A program made the translations under genes and the position numbers. Below, in pieces: positions 1 through 7,240 of a stretch of 64,000 nt of DNA. This stretch comes from Hymenobacter cyanobacteriorum. Lineage in GTDB: Bacteria > Bacteroidota > Bacteroidia > Cytophagales > Hymenobacteraceae. Where the stretch lies: the NCBI RefSeq assembly GCF_022631375.1, contig NZ_JALBGC010000001.1, forward strand, positions 930,001-994,000, written 5' to 3'. A model generated the notes under the pieces. It was given only the letters and a program-made list of their open reading frames with translations, was not told the DNA's origin and did no database searches. The first letter of the stretch is position 1. Every line of letters starts with the position of its first letter.

Positions 1-144
1 GGACTGAAGCTGGCGATGGGCGAAATGAGCGAAATCGTGCTGGCCTCGCAGAACGTGAGCGCGGCCAAGGTGCTGGCGCAGGGCTTCCGGTTCGAGTATC
101 CGGAGCTGCGGGGGGCGCTGCAGGCGCTGTACGGGGGGGAGTAA
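1..144 (+). CDS. TIGR01777/SDR39U1-family epimerase, C-terminal end (partial)
   Basis: Only the last 47 codons are in the window; the reading frame is open at base 1 and ends with TAA at 142-144. The peptide contains GEMSEIVLASQNVSAAK followed by a hydrophobic-aromatic GFRFEYPEL segment and an ALQALY ending. This matches the C-terminal DUF1731 region of NAD(P)-dependent SDR39U1 (TIGR01777) epimerases, where the conserved pattern is E-x-x-LASQ-x-V-x-P/A-x-x-L followed by GF-x-F-x-YP. The Rossmann N-terminus lies outside the window, so cofactor motifs cannot be checked. The next gene on the strand starts about 150 bases later behind a repeat. Confidence 0.6.
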   Translation, partial: GLKLAMGEMSEIVLASQNVSAAKVLAQGFRFEYPELRGALQALYGGE

Positions 145-163
145 GGCTGGCGCACGCGCAGTC

Positions 164-258
164 AACGCCTCCGCAATTCATTCAACGCATCTGAAAAGGC
201 TTCCAACGGGTCCGCAAGTCATGCAATGGGTCTGGAAACCATTATGATGGGTCCGGAG
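164..258. repeat. degenerate 20-22 bp tandem repeat upstream of the DUF2625 gene
   Basis: About five imperfect copies of a unit resembling AACGGGTCCGCAAGTCATGC lie end to end between the epimerase stop and the DUF2625 start. Copies begin near 164, 184, 205, 225 and 247. The spacing is close to two helical turns. No open frame of note crosses it. Function unknown. Confidence 0.5.
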
Positions 259-293
259 GGGGCATGCGATGATGCTGGCGAGTAGCTTTGCTT

Positions 294-1019
294 ATGCGTA
301 TTGCTTTCCTACTCTCCTTCTTCCTGTTTTATGCGGTTTGTTTGTGCGCTCAACCAATGCAAACACGGCCATTAACCGAACTTATCAATACACAAGACCC
401 CGGCTGGCCACTAGTGCAGGGCTGGATTGCGGCTGCTAAAAACAAGGTCCAAGTACTGCCGAAGACTGGGGGCCGAGCAGACAGCGTCTTACTCGCCGCA
501 CAGGTAACAACCCGCTCCCCAATGGGAGCGGTGGTGTATGAGACGGGCGGCATCCTCGTGGATAATGGCTGGCTCCGCATCTTGGGTTCTGGCTCGCCGA
601 GCTTGAACCGTGACCTGATGGGTTGGAACAAGGACAAGCAAAAAGGACTTTTGCTAGTGGCCGACGATGTATTAGGCGGCTTTTTCGCTCTTAATGGCGG
701 GGCTTTCGGCCAAGCTACGCTCGGTAAAATCTATTATTTAGCGCCCGATAATCTGGAGTGGGAGCCGCTGGATAGGGGCTACTCCGATTTTCTGGTCTTC
801 TGCTTCTCCGGCCACTTAGAGAAGTTTTATGACGGATTACGCTGGAAGGGCTGGCAAGCCGAAGTTGCGCAACTCAACGGCACCCAAGGTATCAGCTGCG
901 TCCCGTTTCTGTTTACCAAGGAAGGGAAAGACCTAAATAAAGTTAGCCGCAAACCCGTTCCCATTATGGAATTGTGGGGACTGCACAATGATTTCCGCCA
1001 ACAGCTCGGCATCCATTAG
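294..1019 (+). CDS. DUF2625 family secreted protein
   Basis: This is a 241-residue protein with an N-terminal signal peptide (residues 1-20, hydrophobic core LLSFFLFYAV, possible cleavage after CLCA). The body matches the DUF2625 family: RPLTELINTQDPGWPLVQ near residue 25, TRSPMGAVVYETGGILVDNG near 74, LLVADDVLGGFFALNGG and WEPLDRGYSDFLVFCFSG. The family function is not known. A TTG six bases upstream is in frame, but the ATG at 294 gives a normal signal peptide and was chosen. The gene ends in a 4-base tail-to-tail overlap with the PBP1A gene. An outer-membrane or periplasmic location is inferred from the signal peptide only. Confidence 0.8.
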   Translation: MRIAFLLSFFLFYAVCLCAQPMQTRPLTELINTQDPGWPLVQGWIAAAKNKVQVLPKTGGRADSVLLAAQVTTRSPMGAVVYETGGILVDNGWLRILGSGSPSLNRDLMGWNKDKQKGLLLVADDVLGGFFALNGGAFGQATLGKIYYLAPDNLEWEPLDRGYSDFLVFCFSGHLEKFYDGLRWKGWQAEVAQLNGTQGISCVPFLFTKEGKDLNKVSRKPVPIMELWGLHNDFRQQLGIH

Positions 1020-3418
1020 CGTCCGCCCTTCAGACTATCGGGCACGGCGCCGCCGTTGTTCATCTGCTCCAATAAATTGTCGGCGGCGATAGTATCCACC
1101 GCTTCGGAGCGGCGGCGGCGGGGCTCTGACTCGGAGATGCAGGTGTACTTCTTGCTAATTTTGACCGAGGGCTTGGGGAAGTGGCCGTAGGTGTAGCCGA
1201 GGTCGGTGTCCTTGTACACTTTCTCCATGAACTTGCCGAAGATGGGCAGCGCGGTGCGGCCGCCTTCGCCCTGCTGCGAGCCCACGAAGTGGATGCTGCG
1301 GTCTTCGCCGCCCACCCACACGCCGGTCATCAGGTCTTTGGTCATGCCCATGTACCAGCCGTCGGAGTAGTTGCTGGTGGTGCCGGTTTTGCCGCCAATC
1401 TGGTTGTCGTTGTGCCAGAGGTCGTAGTCCCACAGGGCCTGAGAGGTGCCGCCGGTCTCTTCCATGCCGCCGCGCAGCATGTAGGTCATCAGCCAGGCGG
1501 TTTCGGGCGAGATGGCACGCTTCTGGGCGGGGTCGAACTGCTTGATGACGTTGCCGTTCCGGTCTTCGATGCGCGTGACGAGGCGCGGCTCGGAACGGAA
1601 ACCGGAGTTCATAAAGGTGCTGTAGGCGTCGGTCATTTCGTACACGCTCACGTCGCCGCCCGAGCCCAGGCCGATGCTGGGCACGGCGAGCAGCGGCGAG
1701 GTGATGCCGACTTTGTGGGCGTATTTGGCCACGTTGTCCCAGCCCACTTTCTCGGTCAGCTGGGCCGTCACGGAGTTCACCGAGCGGGCCATGGCGTGGC
1801 GAAGCGTCATGTTGATGCCGGTGTATTCGCGGGTCACGTTGTCGGGCTGCCACTCCATGGGCTGGCCGTTTTCGGTGTACTTGATGGTGACGCGCTGGTC
1901 GCGGATGCGGTCGCAGGGCGTGTAGCCGTTGTCGAGGGCGGTGAGGTAGACGAAGGGCTTGAACGTGGAGCCGGCCTGGCGGCGGCCCTGGCGCACGTGG
2001 TCGTACTGGAAAAAGCGGTAGTCGAGCCCGCCCACCCAGGCCTTAATCTGGCCGGTGAAGGGGTCCATGCACATCATGCCCGACTGCAGGAAGTGCTTGT
2101 AGTAGGCCAGCGAATCGAGCGGCGACATGACGAGCGTGGTGTCGTTGTCGTCGTGCTTCCAGGTGAACACCTTCATCGGCCGCTTGGCGTTCAGGGCCGA
2201 ATCCAGGCGCTGGGGCTGGTTTTTGTAATGGTTGGCGAGGGTCTTGTAGCTCTCGGTGCGCTTCATCTGCGTCAGGATGAAGTCGGGGATTTCGTGGCCC
2301 TCGTCGTCGACCCAGGGGTTGGAGTCGCGGTTGCGCCAGAAGTTGTCGAACTGGCGCTGCAAGGCCTTCATGCGCTCGTGCAGGGCCTCCTCGGCGTGGG
2401 CCTGCATGCGCGAGTCGATGGAGAGGTAGATTTTGAGGCCGTCGCGGTACATGTCGTGGCCGGTGCTGTCGCACCAGGCATCCACAAACTGGCTCACCGC
2501 GCCGCGGAAGTAGGTATCGGGACCGTCGATGTGACGCTCGACGTGGTAGTCGAGCTCGACGGGCGTGGCTTTCAGGCGGTCGATTTCGGCCTTGGGCAGC
2601 ACGCCGGCCTGGGCCATGCGGTCGAGCACCACGTTGCGGCGGCGCTTGGCGGCGGCCGGGTGGAACTTAGGGTTGTAGGCCGTGGGGTTGTTGAGCACGC
2701 CCACCAGCATGGCCGCTTCTTGGGGCTTGAGGCTGTCGGGCGAGGTGTTGAAAAAGGTTTTGGCCGCCACTTTAATGCCGAAGGCGCTGGAGCCGTACTC
2801 CACCGTGTTCAGGTACATGCGCAGGATTTCCTCCTTGGTGTAGCGCTGTTCTAGGTCGACGGCCGTGAGCCATTCCTTCGTTTTGGCCACGATGGTGCTC
2901 ACCACCGGAATGTAGCCCAGGCCGCCCCGGCTCTGTTGGCGGCGGATTTTGTAGAGATTTTTGGCCAGCTGCTGGGTGATGGTGGAACCGCCGCGCTTCT
3001 CGCCGCGCAACGACGAAACCGCCCCGCCGAGCACGGCCTCCAAATCGATGCCCGAATGCTTGTAGAAGCGCACGTCCTCGGTCGCAATCAAGGCCTTAAT
3101 GAGCACGGGCGACATCTGGTTGAGCGCCACCGGCGAGCGGTTTTCGCGGAAGTACTTGCCGATGAGCACGCCGTCGGAGGTGTATACTTCGGAGGCTTGC
3201 TCGACTTTAGGGTTTTCGAGGTCGGACAGGCTGGGCGACTTGCCGAACAGGAACAGGAAGTTGGTGCTCACCAAAAACGGATACACCAGAAACAGAATCA
3301 CCACCAGCCCGAAACCGACCCAGGCCCAACTGGCCAGCCGCACGGGCCAGCGCCGGCTTGGCTTGGATTTCTTAGGACCAGAAGAAGAGGCGGAAAGTGG
3401 CGTTTTGAGGTCGGCCAT
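1016..3418 (-). CDS. mrcA: penicillin-binding protein 1A, bifunctional glycosyltransferase/transpeptidase
   Basis: This 800-residue class A penicillin-binding protein builds peptidoglycan on the outer face of the inner membrane. A short basic cytoplasmic tail is followed by one membrane anchor (about residues 32-52). The GT51 glycosyltransferase domain carries the catalytic glutamate in ATEDVRFYKHSG (E115) and GGSTITQQLAKNLY near 143. The transpeptidase domain has all three active-site motifs: STFK (nucleophile Ser about 484), SVN (about 546) and KTGTT (about 677). The ATG at 3418 was chosen over an in-frame TTG at 3430 because it begins the typical short tail MADLK. The gene stands alone, overlapping the end of the DUF2625 gene by 4 bases. 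Confidence 0.95.
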   Translation of the reverse strand: MADLKTPLSASSSGPKKSKPSRRWPVRLASWAWVGFGLVVILFLVYPFLVSTNFLFLFGKSPSLSDLENPKVEQASEVYTSDGVLIGKYFRENRSPVALNQMSPVLIKALIATEDVRFYKHSGIDLEAVLGGAVSSLRGEKRGGSTITQQLAKNLYKIRRQQSRGGLGYIPVVSTIVAKTKEWLTAVDLEQRYTKEEILRMYLNTVEYGSSAFGIKVAAKTFFNTSPDSLKPQEAAMLVGVLNNPTAYNPKFHPAAAKRRRNVVLDRMAQAGVLPKAEIDRLKATPVELDYHVERHIDGPDTYFRGAVSQFVDAWCDSTGHDMYRDGLKIYLSIDSRMQAHAEEALHERMKALQRQFDNFWRNRDSNPWVDDEGHEIPDFILTQMKRTESYKTLANHYKNQPQRLDSALNAKRPMKVFTWKHDDNDTTLVMSPLDSLAYYKHFLQSGMMCMDPFTGQIKAWVGGLDYRFFQYDHVRQGRRQAGSTFKPFVYLTALDNGYTPCDRIRDQRVTIKYTENGQPMEWQPDNVTREYTGINMTLRHAMARSVNSVTAQLTEKVGWDNVAKYAHKVGITSPLLAVPSIGLGSGGDVSVYEMTDAYSTFMNSGFRSEPRLVTRIEDRNGNVIKQFDPAQKRAISPETAWLMTYMLRGGMEETGGTSQALWDYDLWHNDNQIGGKTGTTSNYSDGWYMGMTKDLMTGVWVGGEDRSIHFVGSQQGEGGRTALPIFGKFMEKVYKDTDLGYTYGHFPKPSVKISKKYTCISESEPRRRRSEAVDTIAADNLLEQMNNGGAVPDSLKGGR

Positions 3419-3485
3419 ACGAGGCAGCAAGTGGGAAGCGGGGCAGCAGCCCCACCGCGAAGAACGACAAATATACCAGTCGCCC

Positions 3486-3576
3486 CACCGTAGCGCGCAC
3501 TTTTAGTTCGCGTCTCCGCGCATCAGCCCAAGCCCAACCGGCGTGCGGACGCGAACTAAAAGTGTGCGCTACGGTG
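3486..3576. repeat. long inverted repeat (about 31-bp arms) between two minus-strand genes
   Basis: The left arm (3486-3518) begins CACCGTAGCGCGCAC and the right arm (3546-3576) ends GTGTGCGCTACGGTG. They pair almost perfectly around a roughly 28-base loop. The arm includes CTTTTAGTTCGCGTC. The element fills the gap between the PBP1A start and the stop of the next gene and could fold into a stable hairpin. There is no T-tract, so it is not a simple terminator. Its sequence differs from the other palindromes in the window. Confidence 0.75.
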
Positions 3577-4035
3577 CTACCGACGCTGGCGGGCCGTGAG
3601 CAGCGCTTGGTGGTACACGTTGCGGCGGGCGCGGAGGCGGTTGCGCTGCCAGCGCCAGGCCAGCTCGCCCAGGGCCAGCAGGATGATGCCGAGGCCCAGA
3701 AAGTAGCTCCAGTGCAACATGCGAATCTGGGCGCGGGTAGGCGAGTCGAGTTCCTGAAACAGGAACAGGCCCCACAGCTCATCTAGCAGCGTGAAGCCCC
3801 AGATGGCAGCGGCAAAAATGCGGCCCGCCCGGCCCAGCGCCAAGTGCCAGTGCAACAAGTAAAGCGCCACGCCCGGCAGCGCCGACAGCAGCACCAGCGG
3901 CGCGGCCTTCACCAGGGGCAAGCCCAGAAAAATGATGCTTAGCGTTTCCTTCAGCACCTGGGCACCGGCCAAAAAGCGGCCCAGCCGCGAAAGCTTGGGA
4001 ATAACGGAAGGCGGATGCAGATGCGAAGCAGGCAT
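3577..4035 (-). CDS. hypothetical membrane protein
   Basis: This is a 152-residue protein with about four predicted membrane segments: IIFLGLPLVKAAPLVLL, ALPGVALYLLHWHLAL, IFAAAIWGFTLLDELWGLFLF and SYFLGLGIILLALGELAW. It ends in a basic tail (RWQRNRLRARRN). No family is recognised. The ATG at 4035 (MPASHLH) was preferred to a longer upstream frame whose residues look non-coding. It is followed by the inverted repeat at 3486-3576 and preceded 53 bases upstream by another small membrane protein on the same strand, so the two may be co-transcribed. Confidence 0.6.
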   Translation of the reverse strand: MPASHLHPPSVIPKLSRLGRFLAGAQVLKETLSIIFLGLPLVKAAPLVLLSALPGVALYLLHWHLALGRAGRIFAAAIWGFTLLDELWGLFLFQELDSPTRAQIRMLHWSYFLGLGIILLALGELAWRWQRNRLRARRNVYHQALLTARQRR

Positions 4036-4088
4036 GGGCGCAAATCTGGGCGAATAAACCCGGATGCCGCTAAGATACTGATTCGGCT

Positions 4089-4481
4089 CTAGTAGCGGCG
4101 CGCCATGAGGCGGGCGGCCTGGCAGCGCCAAGTGAGAATGACGATGAGCAGGCCTTTTACCGAGTCGAGCAGCAGGTTATCGGGCTTGCCGAAGGCGTAG
4201 TAGATGCCAATGCCAATGCCTATCCACCACACTCCCAGCAGGTAGCACCAAGTGGCGAAGCCCGGCCGCTTCCGCTGCACTTGCACCAGCGCCACCGCTG
4301 CCACCATTGAGACGAACAGCAGGAACCAGCCCACGAGGTAGGCCAGAAAAGTAGTGTCCGGGCCGTACGCTACGCCGAACTGCTTCAGGGTGAAGGCCGG
4401 GGCGAAGAATGCGCCGCCCGTGAGGACCAGTTCGAGCAACAAGGCGATGGTGAGCACGAGCAGCAGCAGCGTACGGGGCAT
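4089..4481 (-). CDS. hypothetical four-helix membrane protein
   Basis: This 130-residue protein has four hydrophobic stretches: LLLLVLTIALLLELVLTGGAF, FLAYLVGWFLLFVSMVAAVALV, ATWCYLLGVWWIGIGIGIYYAF and LLLDSVKGLLIVILTW. A cluster of basic residues follows the second helix (QVQRKRPG), which suggests the usual positive-inside topology. It resembles small four-helix DUF4345-like proteins in layout, but no signature motif allows assignment. The ATG at 4481 was chosen over a TTG six codons upstream. The DNA just upstream (4482-4792) is unusually AT-rich for this genome. Confidence 0.6.
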   Translation of the reverse strand: MPRTLLLLVLTIALLLELVLTGGAFFAPAFTLKQFGVAYGPDTTFLAYLVGWFLLFVSMVAAVALVQVQRKRPGFATWCYLLGVWWIGIGIGIYYAFGKPDNLLLDSVKGLLIVILTWRCQAARLMARRY

Positions 4482-4792
4482 AACGACGAGAGCTTGCAAG
4501 GAGGCGTGAACGGCAATTCCCGATGCGGGACGCTTATTGGGCCGCCAAGCTAATCAATAAACTTGAATTAATGCTTATTCAAGTTTATCGGAGTATGCCG
4601 ACGATATCCCAGTTAGGAGCTGATTCATGGGAATTTAGAGCCCTTATATTATTCCATACTGGAACGCATTCCTTTATAAGAGTCAATTTCTTATTCATTA
4701 TAACCTGCCGTTGCCTAATCGCAACAAGGTCTGCGCTCCGGATGGCACTGTTTGCGATTCTGCCATGCGTATGCGCCCCAAACAACGTTGCT
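4482..4792. other. AT-rich 311-bp gap without a convincing gene
   Basis: The stretch is far richer in A and T than the flanking genes. It contains a short inverted repeat (AACTTGAAT at about 4560 facing ATTCAAGTT at about 4578). A plus-strand open frame of 112 codons runs through it and into the phosphoesterase gene, but its composition and overlap argue against coding. It presumably holds the promoter of the minus-strand gene ending at 4089; no clear -33/-7 pair was found. Confidence 0.5.
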
Positions 4793-5533
4793 TTAGGACG
4801 CAGGCTCCGGCCCCAGACGGATACGTACTATCTCGCGGGGGCAGTTGTACCGAATGGGTAACGTGTCGCCAAGCCCGCGGCTGACGACGACGGTAGCGGA
4901 GCCCTGCATATCGCGCAGAACGTTCCAACGCGCCAGCCAGCGCCCCGGGAACAAGTGGCCCTGCCGCTGCCAGCCAACCACCTGCCCGCCATGCAGATGG
5001 CCGGCCAAAATCAGGTCGTAGGCCGGCGGCAGCGCGGGCCCGGCGGGGGGATAATGCGCGCACAGCACCCGCAACAGCCCGGGTTGGAGGCCGCCGGGTT
5101 CTGGGGCCGAGTAGTTGCCGGCAATGTGCACGGCATGGGCGGCATCGAGCCGAAAGCGGGCGCACCGGCCTTCGAGCCACTGCGCGCCGGCGGCTTGCAG
5201 CGTCTGGCGCACGAGGGTGGTGCCCAGAAAAACGTCGTGGTTGCCGGCTACGGCCAGCACCGGGGCTACCCGGGCCGCTCCGCGCGCAAAGTGTGCCAGC
5301 GGCAACAGCCCGGCCCGGGTGTCGGCGTAGTCGCCGCCCAGCAGGATGAGCCCCGGGCGCAGGGCCTGCACCTGGGCCAGCAGCGCGGCGGCCCGCGCCC
5401 GGCTGCGCCCGGTGAAGTGAAAATCGGACAAGTAGAGCATGTCCAGCCGTGCGCCAAACGGGTAGTATTCGTCGCGCAGCAGCACGGCGGTCGGTGCGTT
5501 ACCGACGGTTAGCTCAGGCCACGGAAGTTTCAT
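4793..5533 (-). CDS. metallophosphoesterase (YaeI-like)
   Basis: This 246-residue protein belongs to the calcineurin-like phosphoesterase family. All metal-binding blocks are present in order: LSDFHFTG (D-x-H), LGGDYAD (GD), AGNHDVF (GNHD) and GHLHGGQ (GHxH). Two-metal phosphoesterases of this YaeI type hydrolyse phosphodiesters or phosphomonoesters; the substrate here is unknown. The ATG at 5533 (MKLPWPELTV) was chosen because the upstream in-frame residues are the out-of-frame shadow of the neighbouring gene. It overlaps the end of the upstream membrane gene by 20 bases, which implies translational coupling and a shared role with that membrane protein. Confidence 0.85.
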   Translation of the reverse strand: MKLPWPELTVGNAPTAVLLRDEYYPFGARLDMLYLSDFHFTGRSRARAAALLAQVQALRPGLILLGGDYADTRAGLLPLAHFARGAARVAPVLAVAGNHDVFLGTTLVRQTLQAAGAQWLEGRCARFRLDAAHAVHIAGNYSAPEPGGLQPGLLRVLCAHYPPAGPALPPAYDLILAGHLHGGQVVGWQRQGHLFPGRWLARWNVLRDMQGSATVVVSRGLGDTLPIRYNCPREIVRIRLGPEPAS

Positions 5534-6062
5534 CGACGTACCAAAGTAAAATGGCCAGGCAGCCCACGTGCCACTGCAAACGGGCGTGCCGGGGGCGCAC
5601 GAGGCCCGCCAGCATGTAGGCGGCCACCGGCAACACCCCCAGCAGGCAGCGGCCGTACCCGATGCGGGCGGTGAGCCGGCAGCTGGCGAGCAAGGGCCGG
5701 GGCCGCCTTTCCAACAGCAGTGGAAACAGGAATAGAAACTGGATTTCAACGACATAAAACCCCAGTGCGGCCACAGGCCACAACCAGACACTGCCCCGAA
5801 CCAGCCCCAGGGCCGCCAGCGCCAGCCCCAGCAGCGACAGTCCGTATTTCAGCCAGCCGTAACAGGTGAAGCACGGGCGGCTGCCCGAGGCCGCAAGTGG
5901 CCACGCACGCAGCCGGGCCAGGTGCACGCCCATCCACGCGGCACCGGCTTCGAAAACCGGGCCCGGGCCGGCCAGGGGTTGCGGCGGCCGGCCGGGAACA
6001 GCAGCCAGGTAATGGCGGGCGCGCTCCAGGTAGGTGATGGCGAACAGCAGGGAATGACGCAC
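5514..6062 (-). CDS. hypothetical membrane protein, middle gene of phosphoesterase operon
   Basis: This is a 182-residue protein with a soluble N-terminal part (about 70 residues, containing FEAGAAWMGVHLARLRAW and CFTCYGWLKYG) followed by three or four membrane helices. Those helices include LLGLALAALGLVRGSVWLWPV and FYVVEIQFLFLFPLLLE. No known domain is recognised. The GTG at 6062 was chosen because it lies four bases after the stop of the upstream gene; no ATG is available nearby. Tight packing with the genes on both sides suggests a three-gene operon whose last product is a phosphoesterase. Confidence 0.6.
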   Translation of the reverse strand: MRHSLLFAITYLERARHYLAAVPGRPPQPLAGPGPVFEAGAAWMGVHLARLRAWPLAASGSRPCFTCYGWLKYGLSLLGLALAALGLVRGSVWLWPVAALGFYVVEIQFLFLFPLLLERRPRPLLASCRLTARIGYGRCLLGVLPVAAYMLAGLVRPRHARLQWHVGCLAILLWYVDETSVA

Positions 6063-6066
6063 GCGG

Positions 6067-6573
6067 CTAGCAAAAAATGAACTCAAACCAGGCCAGCCAG
6101 GCCACGCCGTTGCCGAACACCAGCAGGCGGTGGTAGCGGGTTTCGACGGGCCCGCAGCGCTTGCGATGGAACACGAACTCATCGTAGCAAATGGCCACGA
6201 CGGTATAGAGCAGCACCACCACAATGGGCACCAGCCAGCGCGTGGGCTGCGGGCTGGTCATGGCCAGCCACATCAGCCCGAACATGGGCAGGCCGCCTGC
6301 CCCCAGCGCAAACGCCTCGGCGTCGCGCTCGCGGCTCGAAAGCTGCATGTTGAGCGGGTTGCGGTGGTAGCGCCAGTCGGCTACGCCGCCGTAGGTGGCC
6401 AGCGAGCCGGCCACGGCCATCAGCCAGAACTGCCAGGGCAGAAACGGGAACCGCGCCGATACCCCCAGCCGGGCCCAATCGGTGGTTACCAGCAGGCCGG
6501 CAAAAGCGAGGGCCGGGATGAAAAGCAACACCAGCGCCAAGTAATTGCGCGACGCTTTTACGGATAAATTCAT
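6067..6573 (-). CDS. hypothetical membrane protein, first gene of phosphoesterase operon
   Basis: This 168-residue protein has four to five hydrophobic segments (YLALVLLFIPALAFAGLLV, WLMAVAGSLATYGGV, LPMFGLMWLAM, WLVPIVVVLLYTVVAICY and a short C-terminal one). Between them lie polar, conserved-looking stretches: DWRYHRNPLNMQLSSRERD and DEFVFHRKRCGPVETRYHR. The repeated His/Arg/Glu residues next to helices resemble a membrane enzyme or lipid-binding site, but no family is recognised and that is inference. The ATG at 6573 is the only good start. It leads an operon with the genes ending at 5514 and 4793. Confidence 0.6.
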   Translation of the reverse strand: MNLSVKASRNYLALVLLFIPALAFAGLLVTTDWARLGVSARFPFLPWQFWLMAVAGSLATYGGVADWRYHRNPLNMQLSSRERDAEAFALGAGGLPMFGLMWLAMTSPQPTRWLVPIVVVLLYTVVAICYDEFVFHRKRCGPVETRYHRLLVFGNGVAWLAWFEFIFC

Positions 6574-6609
6574 GCGAATCAGCGAAAATGACCGGAAGAT
6601 AAATGCCTG

Positions 6610-6825
6610 CTACTGCCGCGACCACAGCAGCAACATCTGCGTGAAGGCCAGCAGCAGCAGGCCCAGCAGCACCACGGTAGCGGGCAGCACGCCGCGAATC
6701 AGGCGGCGCCAGCGCAGGTCGGGCGAGGGCGCGCGCTCCTGCCAGGTGAGCAGCAGGCCGAGCGCGGCCACGTCGCCGATGCAGAACAGGACGCCGAGGA
6801 AGGTGAGAGCGAATTGGGGGAGCAT
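6610..6825 (-). CDS. small hypothetical membrane protein
   Basis: This is a 71-residue protein with two membrane helices (LPQFALTFLGVLFCIGDVAALGLLL and GVLPATVVLLGLLLLAFTQMLLLW) joined by a basic cytoplasmic loop (PDLRWRRLIRG). The ATG at 6825 starts directly with the first helix. It lies between larger membrane-protein genes on the same strand, 36 bases before the start at 6573. The function is unknown; codon usage and clean topology support it as a real gene. Confidence 0.5.
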   Translation of the reverse strand: MLPQFALTFLGVLFCIGDVAALGLLLTWQERAPSPDLRWRRLIRGVLPATVVLLGLLLLAFTQMLLLWSRQ

Positions 6826-6880
6826 GATAGTATTGTAAAAAACAGGAAGCAGTAAAAAGCGTATTCAACTCTGCTTTAGC

Positions 6881-7240
6881 CTAGTAACGAACGGTCCAAA
6901 GCAGCCAACCATAAGCGCACATCAGCGTTGTCCACACGAGCGTGGATATGAGCAGTGTTAACCAAGACAGTGCGGCCACTTTCAGGCCCATTTCAACAGC
7001 AGGGCAATTGCTGTGATATGCCAAGCTGAAATCAGCAACCCCTTTTTTCCAAGCCAGGATTTGAACCGAGGTGAGCAATATCAGCGAGAGGAATTTGCTG
7101 CCTTTGCCGCCGCTATTCGGGTTGACGACCCAATAGAAAACAGGCACAAAACCCATTGTACACGCCAGCGTCCAGGCTACGCTGCGGGTCAGCCAGCGCC
7201 CCAATTGCGAGGGTGGCGCGGTGTGAATGAGCTTATTCAT
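6881..7240 (-). CDS. hypothetical membrane protein coupled to the DUF4173 gene
   Basis: This 119-residue protein has about three membrane helices (WTLACTMGFVPVFYWVV, SLILLTSVQILAW, ALSWLTLLISTLVWTTLMCAYGWLL). The start at 7240 (MNKLIHTAPPSQ) lies inside the last codons of the upstream DUF4173 gene, an 8-base overlap that indicates translational coupling. No family is recognised. Longer upstream frames of this ORF run through the neighbour in a different frame and were discarded. It probably works with the DUF4173 membrane protein. Confidence 0.65.
   Translation of the reverse strand: MNKLIHTAPPSQLGRWLTRSVAWTLACTMGFVPVFYWVVNPNSGGKGSKFLSLILLTSVQILAWKKGVADFSLAYHSNCPAVEMGLKVAALSWLTLLISTLVWTTLMCAYGWLLWTVRY

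Noticed and set aside
1181..2854. 557-codon plus-strand frame opposite PBP1A
   Set aside because: It is antisense to a fully conserved gene, with low-complexity HVAGV-type translation and no start context.
4523..4861. 112-codon plus-strand frame in the AT-rich gap
   Set aside because: It has no family and mixed composition, and it runs into the phosphoesterase gene on the other strand.
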